57,831 nucleotides of DNA from Prevotella sp. (GTDB lineage: Bacteria; Bacteroidota; Bacteroidia; Bacteroidales; Bacteroidaceae): assembly GCA_016290175.1 (NCBI GenBank), contig JAEETD010000011.1:1-57831 (forward strand), read 5' to 3'. How positions within the stretch are numbered: the stretch's first letter is position 1; every line of letters starts with the position of its first letter. The notes beneath the pieces are model-generated. The model was not told the DNA's origin. It saw nothing but the letters and a program-made list of their open reading frames with translations, and ran no database searches. Of the stretch, positions 1-6,532 are shown piece by piece. The translations under genes were made by a program, and so were the position numbers.

Positions 1-30
1 CATCTTTTCATTGATACTTACTTCTTGCAT
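1..30 (-). CDS. Possible 5' end of a gene leaving the window
   Basis: An ATG on the minus strand at 30-28 opens a frame that runs off the left edge after ten codons (MQEVSINEKM). It lies just beyond the GC-rich repeat at 57-88. In Bacteroidales such repeats often sit next to primase/VapE-like or DUF3987-like genes, but ten residues cannot show the family. It could equally be a chance frame. Confidence 0.25.
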   Translation of the reverse strand, partial: MQEVSINEKM

Positions 31-56
31 AATCTTAATGTTAATATGAAAAACCT

Positions 57-88
57 AATGCCGCGCCGCCGCGCTGCCGCAGTGCCGC
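57..88 (+). repeat. GC-rich repeat, third copy of the arms at 3339-3523
   Basis: This 32-base segment made of GCCGC steps matches the reverse complement of 3339-3370 at 31 of 32 positions. It has the same orientation as the right arm at 3490-3521. It is therefore one member of a repeat family whose other two copies flank an AT-rich core about 3.3 kb away. Confidence 0.7.
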
Positions 89-222
89 GGCTGGGTTACA
101 GCATGATGGTGCCAGTCTTCTGAAACAGGGCCTTTTCATGGATTATAGTCAATGAAACCATTTGGGATGAATGTTGGGTGCATAGCGTATCAGACAACAT
201 CCCCTATATAAATGAAGAACAA

Positions 223-343
223 GACCTCTGAACCCTTCCCTCCGGATCTGCAATCCGACGCGGTATTCTGAAGTCTTGCAATCTAAAAACAGGACCTCTG
301 AACCCTTCCCTCCGGAACTGCAATCCGACGCGGTATTCTGAAG
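223..343 (-). repeat. Two direct copies of a 51-base repeat, 70-base period
   Basis: Bases 223-273 and 293-343 are the same 51-base sequence with one mismatch, separated by 19 bases. Each contains a short inverted motif (CGGAT-TGCAG-ATCCG on the minus strand in the first copy). A good minus-strand promoter at 361-393 points into the array, so it may be transcribed. Frames across it look noncoding: one starts inside the promoter box and none has recognisable composition. Confidence 0.75.
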
Positions 344-360
344 CCCTATTGTTTTCTGCT

Positions 361-393
361 GCAAAGATAGGAAAAATATCAATACGCTCCAAA
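361..393 (-). promoter_or_regulatory. Minus-strand promoter facing the tandem repeat
   Basis: On the minus strand the sequence has TTTG (393-390), 20 bases, then TATCTTTGC (369-361). This matches the Bacteroidota sigma factor consensus in sequence and spacing. Transcription would start near 358 and read leftward through both 51-base repeats. No convincing coding frame follows. Confidence 0.6.
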
Positions 394-425
394 TAATTTG
401 GGAATTATTTGCAAAAACGGCCGAT

Positions 426-623
426 TTATTTAGATATATCTGATGAAGAAATCAGGACCACTCTTGTATTTAGATCGTTGGCAATTCTCTGTAACTGCTC
501 TCGATTCTTCTCAACAAAATCATAGTCACATTTAGGAATCATGGGGTCGGGGCGAAACCAAGTGATTTCAGGGAATAACAGCCGTAATAGTAAGAGATAA
601 TGGAAAAATGGCGGGCGAAGACG
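426..623 (-). pseudogene. Remnant of an unrecognised gene (3' end)
   Basis: The minus strand is open from 623 to a stop at 428-426, encoding about 65 residues that end in RIANDLNTRVVLISSSDISK. Composition looks like real protein, with a hydrophobic stretch followed by a charged helix-like segment. The only ATG (540-542) is late in the frame and a stop lies just upstream at 624-626, so this looks like a truncated C-terminal piece. I do not recognise the family. The run at 535-550 also occurs at the left end of the element at 2562-2739. Confidence 0.35.
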
Positions 624-644
624 CTAAATTTCGAAAACTTTTTG

Positions 645-653
645 TACCTTTGC
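645..653 (+). promoter_or_regulatory. -7 box for the clostripain-like gene
   Basis: TACCTTTGC lies 37 bases upstream of the ATG at 690 and matches the Bacteroidota -7 element. No TTTG is present at the expected distance upstream. Confidence 0.5.
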
Positions 654-689
654 AAGCGTTTTTTAACTCTAAGTAATGATTAAAAAATA

Positions 690-2534
690 ATGAAACAGAT
701 AATGAAGAATTTAATGCAATGGGTGCTGGCCGCCACCCTCATCTGCGGCACAAGCGTATTCAACTCGTGTTCGTCGGACAACTACGACAACCCTGTTCCC
801 GAATCAGGAGCGAACGGCGACCTTGTAGGCAAATGGTATTCCGACGTGTCGGGGGCTACTCATGCCGCCTGGACATTCGGTAAGGCATGGCAGCAGACGG
901 AGTTCAATGCCGACGGCACAGGCGTCACCAACATTTATTACCTCGACGGCGATGTCGCCGTGGCCCGTGAGCGCTATTCGTTCACCTACACAGCCACTGA
1001 CGGTGTGCTGACGATGGACATTGCGGAGAGGAACACCAAGACCACTGCCAGATATACCATGAGCGACGGCAAGCTGCTACTGACGGAGGGTGACGGTCAG
1101 ACGGCCATGCAGAAGATGGACGACGCGAAGGCTAAGGACTTTGATGCGTGGAACAGGAAGGACAGCCTGCTCAATGTGCCGCAGCCCGCCCGCTACACCG
1201 TCTTTGTCTATGGCAATGCGGGAGGCACCATGGATAAGATTATTGAGTACGGCTTCTGGGAGAAGATACAGCCGCTGCTCACGGACCACAACAACGTTCG
1301 TGTGGTCTGCTTCTACAAATATGGCAAGGACCTGCCCCCCGAAATGCCCTTTAGCGGTAAGTATGCCGACCCGGGCGACATCGTATGGTTCGATCTGAAC
1401 GACACGACCAACCTGGAGAATATTCGTAACGGAGGACTTCAGGCGCTGGGGTATGAAAAGGAGGCCAAGGCTATGAAACTGTGCGACCCCAAGACCGTCA
1501 GCGCGTTCATCCAGATCAGCAGTCTGGTGTGTCCTGCCGAGCAGTATGTGTTCAGCATCTGGGGGCATGGCAATGGACTGAACCCCTTGGCCGATGTCCC
1601 CGGCAAATACGAAGACGAAGACCCTGCCGCTGCACCTGCTACCCGAGGGGTCATTGGCGATGAGTGGAATGAACGTGAAGAGCTGGATATGTATGAACTG
1701 AGTACCGCCATCCGTGACGCAGGCTTGAACCGGCTGAACACCATCTTCTTCCACAACTGCCTGATGGGCAACATGGAGACGCTGACCGAGCTGCGCGGCC
1801 TGTCCGACTACATCGTGGCCTCGGCTCACCTGCTTGAGAGCGAGGGCGAGTTGCTCACGGAATACGTCCGCGGACTGCTGGAGAAGGGGAATACCGAGGA
1901 TGCCATCGCACAGATGTTTGAGCGCGTGCGTCCGGCATGGGACGAGACCTACCATGACGAATTGGGTAAAAACTGGAACAACGGTGACTACAAGCTCATC
2001 CGCACCGCCAAGCTCGATGCCATCATCAGTGCCGCCAAGCGCCTCGCCGACAGGCTCCTCGCTCTCTACCCCACGCAGAAGGAGGCCATCGACAAGGCCA
2101 CCACAGGGGTGTATCGGTTCTTCCTACGCTATAACTCTTCCGTGTTAACATTCGTGAATCCCTTCGTCGATTTGGCAGACTATGCCCATTTGTTGACAAA
2201 GGAGACTGGCGACGCAGAAATGGCTGCCATCTCCAGCGATTTGGACAAAGCCTTCAGCGAGGCCTTCGTCCACTATGCCGACGTCAGTACGAACGAACAG
2301 CATCTGGACCACTACACGCTGAGCGTCTGTCTGGTCAACGAAGAGAACTACGAGGGAAATAACAAAGACCCGGAAATGATTAAGGTTTTTGTCCCTAATG
2401 CCCTGTGCAATTTCGACCAAGGCTACGAGCAGACCACCTTCCACAAACTGACGGGATGGGGCAACTGGCTGCGCACCAACCAGCAACTGCTTTGGGGCAA
2501 TCCCACAAGCAACGGCGGTGGTCCGCTCAAGTGA
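690..2534 (+). CDS. Clostripain-family (C11) cysteine peptidase lipoprotein
   Basis: This 614-residue protein starts with a lipoprotein signal peptide whose lipobox cysteine falls near residue 27 (FNSCSS). Residues about 40-150 resemble a lipocalin-like beta domain. The peptidase domain starts near residue 170 (RYTVFVYGNAGGTMD). The family catalytic dyad is visible: His293 in WGHGNG and Cys357 in HNCLMGNMET. Known members cut after basic residues. The protein is likely anchored in the outer membrane and acts outside the cytoplasm on proteins or peptides. It stands alone, flanked by repeats. Its leader is nearly identical at DNA level to that of the cupin lipoprotein at 28234. Confidence 0.88.
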   Translation: MKQIMKNLMQWVLAATLICGTSVFNSCSSDNYDNPVPESGANGDLVGKWYSDVSGATHAAWTFGKAWQQTEFNADGTGVTNIYYLDGDVAVARERYSFTYTATDGVLTMDIAERNTKTTARYTMSDGKLLLTEGDGQTAMQKMDDAKAKDFDAWNRKDSLLNVPQPARYTVFVYGNAGGTMDKIIEYGFWEKIQPLLTDHNNVRVVCFYKYGKDLPPEMPFSGKYADPGDIVWFDLNDTTNLENIRNGGLQALGYEKEAKAMKLCDPKTVSAFIQISSLVCPAEQYVFSIWGHGNGLNPLADVPGKYEDEDPAAAPATRGVIGDEWNEREELDMYELSTAIRDAGLNRLNTIFFHNCLMGNMETLTELRGLSDYIVASAHLLESEGELLTEYVRGLLEKGNTEDAIAQMFERVRPAWDETYHDELGKNWNNGDYKLIRTAKLDAIISAAKRLADRLLALYPTQKEAIDKATTGVYRFFLRYNSSVLTFVNPFVDLADYAHLLTKETGDAEMAAISSDLDKAFSEAFVHYADVSTNEQHLDHYTLSVCLVNEENYEGNNKDPEMIKVFVPNALCNFDQGYEQTTFHKLTGWGNWLRTNQQLLWGNPTSNGGGPLK

Positions 2535-2561
2535 ATGTAACATAAGTACTAAAACCAGGGA

Positions 2562-2739
2562 ATCATGGGGTCGGTTCTACTGATCACTTTTGAAGTTTTT
2601 GTATTACACATAGTTCCTGACCCCCTGTGCACTTCCATCGGTTCAATTGTTTTCAAATGCGAAGGCAAAGATACGAACTTATTCTCGAACATCCAAATTT
2701 TCAACGCAGAAAAATGATCAGTAGAACCGACCCCGTGAT
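2562..2739. mobile_element. 178-base element with 28-base inverted ends (MITE-like)
   Basis: Bases 2562-2589 and 2712-2739 are inverted copies matching at 26 of 28 positions, built on GGGGTCGGTTCTACTGATCA. The interior has no coding frame. Part of the end motif (16 bases, 535-550) recurs in the gene remnant near the start of the window. This fits a small non-autonomous element or a repetitive extragenic palindrome pair. No transposase is nearby. Confidence 0.55.
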
Positions 2740-2772
2740 CTCTGATTAAGATGTTGCAAAGATAGTCATTAC

Positions 2773-3249
2773 CTATTCCTTTCCAAACCTGCGTTCATAG
2801 CCAGTGATGATGGCCTGTAGATTGTGGATTGTTTTACGAAGGCTGGCATTTTCGCGCACCAGACACTCTATTATTGGTGATGTGCCGTCATCGTTAGTAT
2901 CTGCCACCTTAGCAAGAGTTTTTTCAGTAATCTGACGTATGCGCTCTTTGGTAACTGATAACTCCTCACCAATTTGCTCAAAGGTTGCGCCCTCTAATAG
3001 ACGGGAAATTACCATGCGTTCCCGACCTTTCATAAGCGGATGCTCCGTCTCATTAATTTCAGCTCCCTCAGTACCATCTAGATATGCTTTGGCACGGGCT
3101 AAAATATTAACGCTGGTTTCCAAAAGAATCAGTTTTTGATGAACCAATATTCCACTCAGCAACTTCTGCTTTCTGAGTTGAGCTACGATTTCTTCACTAC
3201 AGCCAAGCTTGAAGGCTGCTTCCTCTTGACTTATATATCCATTCTGCAT
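2773..3249 (-). CDS. Orphan helix-turn-helix protein with sigma-70 region-4-like segment
   Basis: The protein is 158 residues from the ATG at 3249; an in-frame GTG four codons upstream (3261) is the alternative start. The N-terminal part (ISQEEAAFKLGCSEEIVAQL) looks like a helix-turn-helix or winged-helix domain. The middle, about residues 78-116, reads like sigma-70 region 4 (EQIGEELSVTKERIRQI). The C-terminus looks like a short coiled coil. There is no region 2, so it is not a complete sigma factor. It is probably a DNA-binding regulator. A -7 box (TACCTTTGC, minus strand) lies at 3279-3287. Target unknown. Confidence 0.65.
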   Translation of the reverse strand: MQNGYISQEEAAFKLGCSEEIVAQLRKQKLLSGILVHQKLILLETSVNILARAKAYLDGTEGAEINETEHPLMKGRERMVISRLLEGATFEQIGEELSVTKERIRQITEKTLAKVADTNDDGTSPIIECLVRENASLRKTIHNLQAIITGYERRFGKE

Positions 3250-3338
3250 AATAAAATACACTTAATGATTTTGTTCCTGCAAAGGTAGGAAATATATTAG
3301 AAATAATTGCATATTTGAACGACTTTTTTCATTTATAC

Positions 3339-3523
3339 GCGGCAGTGCGGCAGCGCGGCGGCGCGGCATTAAGTATTTTCATAATGGAGGGGAGGGAGGC
3401 ATATATATCTATTTTAAATTATTATATATTATAATATATAATAATTATATATAATATAATAATCAGGTTGCCGCGGTATCGATTTTACCAATGCCGCGCT
3501 GCCGCAGTGCCGCACTGCCGCGC
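3339..3523. repeat. GC-rich inverted repeat around an AT-rich core
   Basis: The arms 3339-3370 and 3490-3521 are inverted copies matching at 29 of 32 positions, made of GCCGC/GCGGC steps. Between them, 3408-3465 is almost purely A and T. A third copy of the arm lies at 57-88. The DNA could extrude a long hairpin or bind a dedicated protein. A similar architecture with other arm sequences is present at 41829-41974. Confidence 0.7.
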
Positions 3524-3659
3524 ATTGAAATCGGGTGTCAGTGCAATACTCAAAACCTCCAAATGTTCTTGGACGAGCCAAGCGACCAAAGGTCGAGCGA
3601 AAATATCATTTAATCAAAAATAATTGGGGGAAAGTATTGTTTTGCATTTGAATTTTTTG

Positions 3660-3668
3660 TACCTTTGC
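3660..3668 (+). promoter_or_regulatory. -7 box for the HU-like gene, long 5' leader
   Basis: TACCTTTGC lies 189 bases before the ATG at 3857. A TTG occurs 20 bases upstream (3637-3639). The resulting leader of about 185 bases has no frame of note, but repeats the words AAATTGCG and GCATTAA around 3710-3750, so it may fold or be regulated. Confidence 0.5.
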
Positions 3669-3856
3669 ATTGTCAAATTGAAACAGCGGCGACACTAGCA
3701 TTAAGGACAAAAATTGCGAGCATTAAATCTAGAAATTGCGCGCATTAATGGTAGCAATATTTTCCTTTAATGGGGCCCTGATGCAACTGAGAGAGGCGAC
3801 AACGAGAGAACTACTAAATTAATTAACAAACAAACTATTTAAAAACTAATTGAATT

Positions 3857-4444
3857 ATGGCTATTAAAGTAATTGCACAACGACGTGAAGTGAAATTGGG
3901 TAAGAATCCTGGTAAGAAGTTCGTGATGCGTCCCGATCTCTACATCCCCATTCAGGAGAAGAAGGTATTCGCAGAGGCCTCTACCCACTCCGGAATCTCT
4001 GCAGGTGTGATCAAGGCGGCTTGGGATGCCGCCGGTGAAGTGCTCAAGACGTGGGCCACCGAGGGTCATTCGATTCCCCTGCCCGGTCTGGGAACCATGC
4101 GATTCGGCGTGCGTTCGAAGGCGGTGGAGAAGCTGGAGGATGTGAAGACCAACCTGATCACCGTGCGACGCATCATCTTCACTCCCAATGTGGACCTGAA
4201 GGATGAGCTGAAGAACACGAGCATTCAGATCACCTGTCTCGACGAGGAAGGTAACGTGCTGAAGCGTGTGACCTCTGGCGACAGCGGCGAGGTTGAGGAC
4301 AACGAGGGCAGCGAGAACGGCGAGAACAGTCAGAACAGTCAGAACCAGGGCGAGAACGGCCAGAGCTCTCAGGGCGGAAGTAATACCGGTGGCGGAGATA
4401 ACGGCGGAGGCGGCGACGGTGGCGACGGGCTGACGAACGACTAA
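3857..4444 (+). CDS. HU-like DNA-binding protein with acidic Gly/Asn tail
   Basis: The 195-residue protein has an HU/IHF-like fold over residues about 1-125, beginning MAIKVIAQRREVKLGKNPGK and containing GLGTMRFGVRSKAV, typical of the longer HU-like paralogues of Bacteroidales. From about residue 140 the chain is acidic and then almost only Gly, Asn, Ser and Gln, so a disordered tail. The family binds DNA. In this phylum such genes usually precede a tiny smalltalk gene and an N-acetylmuramoyl-L-alanine amidase; here the smalltalk gene follows but no amidase does. Confidence 0.85.
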   Translation: MAIKVIAQRREVKLGKNPGKKFVMRPDLYIPIQEKKVFAEASTHSGISAGVIKAAWDAAGEVLKTWATEGHSIPLPGLGTMRFGVRSKAVEKLEDVKTNLITVRRIIFTPNVDLKDELKNTSIQITCLDEEGNVLKRVTSGDSGEVEDNEGSENGENSQNSQNQGENGQSSQGGSNTGGGDNGGGGDGGDGLTND

Positions 4445-4573
4445 GGCCATAGAGGCGCAGCACACTGGGAGACAGACCCCTCTGTGAGATCAAAGATATC
4501 ACATTTGGGTCAGTCCCCAGTGAGCAGCGCGCCGACGCCATAAGTAAAGCTAACGTATAAAAATCTGTGTGAG

Positions 4574-4687
4574 ATGAAGAAAAGAATTATTGAGGTGGCG
4601 GTGAAGGTAGTAGTAGCCGCACTCACGGCCTTCCTGACGGCGATTACGACCACGAGTTGTATGGGGTATGGGCCTATTGCGCTCTAA
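4574..4687 (+). CDS. Smalltalk-type micro-lipoprotein
   Basis: A 37-codon frame encodes a basic start (MKKRIIEVAVK), a hydrophobic segment and TTTSCMGYGPIAL. It fits the smalltalk protein family: very small Bacteroidales proteins with one hydrophobic helix ending in a TSCMG-like lipobox, normally found right after an HU-like gene. The start follows GTGTGAG, and a strong terminator begins 10 bases after the stop. The function of the family is unknown. The amidase gene usually downstream is replaced here by convergent susD. Confidence 0.8.
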   Translation: MKKRIIEVAVKVVVAALTAFLTAITTTSCMGYGPIAL

Positions 4688-4696
4688 GGAGCACAA

Positions 4697-4724
4697 AAAT
4701 CCCCTCGCGGTTGCGAGGGGATTT
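4697..4724. terminator. Bidirectional terminator between smalltalk and susD
   Basis: A 12-base perfect stem (AAATCCCCTCGC, 4697-4708, with 4713-4724) closes a four-base loop, with A and T runs at its two ends. It serves the convergent smalltalk and susD genes. Confidence 0.85.
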
Positions 4725-4729
4725 GGTGT

Positions 4730-6505
4730 TTATTTGAACTTGTATGGGAGGTCGCCCTTAACCCAGTTCGTGCCATCGCCCCAGCCGGGGTTCTGCTCGA
4801 GGACTCCCTCAGACAGTGTGACCTGATCCTCAGGAATCTTGAAGAAACCACCCTCGGTGTCACGATAACGCTGCATGAAGTCGTTGGTGAAGGCGTACTC
4901 GCCAGGGATGCCCTGATTCAGGATGGGATTGCCCACCTGATTCTTCACCTTCTCCGCGACATCGCCCCAGCGGCGCAGGTCGTTCCAGCGCAGGGCCTCG
5001 AAGCAGAGCTCATAGCGACGCTCCTTCTTCAGGGCTTGCAATGAATAAGTGACATCGGGCAGGCCTGCACGCTGACGGACGGCATTCAGACCGCTCTTGC
5101 CATTGTAGACCACCTTACCATCGGTGAGCTCGGAGTGCATGAGCAGCACATCGGCAAAGCGGAGCCATACGAGCGACTGGGTCAGACCGGTCTGACGGTT
5201 GTTCTCACTGCCATAGTAGTAGCCATAGCTCAGGTAGCGACCACTGTGGTCTTCATTATAAGCCTCGCAACCAAGGTATTTCTTGGCCAGCAGGTCGGTA
5301 TTCTCCACCTCCTTGGCGGCATCACCTTTGTAATTAGGGATTTCGTCGGCACGCTTACAGATGGAGCCTACACGGCGGTAGTCGCCAGCATAGTCGGGAT
5401 CCTCAGCCCAGTCGGTCCATAGCTTCCAGCATACGGGACCGTTGCTGTAGCCCTGTACGGAGAACGGGAAGGCAGCCTCGGTAGTCTTACGCGGATTATA
5501 GAACTCGACGATACGGTTGTGGCGCAGCTGAGACTCAGCACTCCAACCAGGAACGTTCGACATCTTCACAGCAAACATGCTCTCCTTGTTCTCGTCGGTC
5601 TCCCAGTTCAGACCGTTCTCAAGGGCATAGGGATAGTCCTTGGCGGTGTAGGGATTGGTATAGGGCCAGAGGTTACGCTGGTCGCTGACGAGGCCGTAAC
5701 CGCTGTTCTGGATACAATCCTCGAGCCAGGATGCCACCTGCGACTTGGAGATGCTGCCACCATCTGCAAGGGGCAGTTCCGACTTGCCATAGAAGCCGGT
5801 ATAGAACAGCCACACACGTGCCATCATGCCCTCGGCAGCCCACTTCGACACACGACCGATGCCAAAGTCGGGATACTTGGTCGACGGGCCTTTCTCGATG
5901 GAAGTCTTCAGGTCGGAAGCAATCTGGGCATACACCTCATCAGGCGTAGACTTTGGCAGATTCTTCGGCTCCGTAGAGAGCACGAGGGGCACGCCGTTGA
6001 ACACCTGTGCAAGATTGAAATAATAGAAGGCACGGAGGAAATAGATCTCGCAGAGCAGCTGGTCTTTCTTAGCGGGCGAAGACCACTCGGTCACTTTGTC
6101 GATGGTCTCCAAAGCATTGTTGGCACGGTTGATACCTGCATAGCGCTGTTTCCAGAGGGGTTTCATCCAGTCCAGATAGGCGTTCATCAGACGGTCGACG
6201 CCCTGGGCGCCGATGTTACTTTGGCTACCACCGCCCAGACGGTCGTCGGAAGCGATATCAAAGACGAAGAAGGGGTCTTCCTCAGGATCAGCAAGGTTTC
6301 TGTTCATCACGGCATAGATACCATTCACCATCTGGATGGCGTCTTTCTCGTTGACGGGGAAGTTGGAGGTATCCTTCTTTGTAAGGTTGTCTGTATCGAG
6401 GAAGTCCTCACAAGAGACAAGGAGAAAAGGAGAGATGGAGAGAAGGAGTAAGGAGAATACACCTGCCGACAGTCTCTTTCCTGTTTTATATATCTTGGTA
6501 ATCAT
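4730..6505 (-). CDS. SusD/RagB-family outer-membrane glycan-binding lipoprotein
   Basis: The 591-residue protein has a lipoprotein signal with lipobox cysteine near residue 32 (FLLVSCEDFL), then a SusD-like N-terminal domain (DTDNLTKKDTSNFPVNEKDA) and a TPR-rich helical body. The C-terminal RagB/SusD part includes KKERRYELCFEALRWNDLRRWG, a hallmark of the family, whose members capture oligosaccharides at the cell surface and hand them to SusC. It is downstream of susC in one operon, with only a period-7 array between them. No glycoside hydrolase or regulator is adjacent, so the substrate cannot be named. Confidence 0.95.
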   Translation of the reverse strand: MITKIYKTGKRLSAGVFSLLLLSISPFLLVSCEDFLDTDNLTKKDTSNFPVNEKDAIQMVNGIYAVMNRNLADPEEDPFFVFDIASDDRLGGGSQSNIGAQGVDRLMNAYLDWMKPLWKQRYAGINRANNALETIDKVTEWSSPAKKDQLLCEIYFLRAFYYFNLAQVFNGVPLVLSTEPKNLPKSTPDEVYAQIASDLKTSIEKGPSTKYPDFGIGRVSKWAAEGMMARVWLFYTGFYGKSELPLADGGSISKSQVASWLEDCIQNSGYGLVSDQRNLWPYTNPYTAKDYPYALENGLNWETDENKESMFAVKMSNVPGWSAESQLRHNRIVEFYNPRKTTEAAFPFSVQGYSNGPVCWKLWTDWAEDPDYAGDYRRVGSICKRADEIPNYKGDAAKEVENTDLLAKKYLGCEAYNEDHSGRYLSYGYYYGSENNRQTGLTQSLVWLRFADVLLMHSELTDGKVVYNGKSGLNAVRQRAGLPDVTYSLQALKKERRYELCFEALRWNDLRRWGDVAEKVKNQVGNPILNQGIPGEYAFTNDFMQRYRDTEGGFFKIPEDQVTLSEGVLEQNPGWGDGTNWVKGDLPYKFK

Positions 6506-6532
6506 AACTCTTAATTCTTAATTGTTAATTCT
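6505..6532. repeat. Four-unit 7-base array filling the susC-susD spacer
   Basis: Units TAACTCT, TAATTCT, TAATTGT, TAATTCT (plus-strand reading) cover 6505-6532. The array runs from the last base of the susC stop to the first base of the susD ATG, so a change in unit number would change the spacing between the two genes. Confidence 0.75.

Noticed and set aside
1077..1955. 292-residue open frame opposite the clostripain-like gene
   Set aside because: It is antisense to a gene with clear catalytic motifs, has no domain of its own and reflects GC-rich codon bias.
3408..3465. AT-rich tract considered as a replication origin
   Set aside because: No DnaA-box cluster, initiator gene or replication genes nearby; the GC arms show it is part of an inverted-repeat element.
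5519..6451. 310-residue plus-strand frame opposite susD
   Set aside because: A shadow of the susD reading frame; no signal peptide, promoter or motif.
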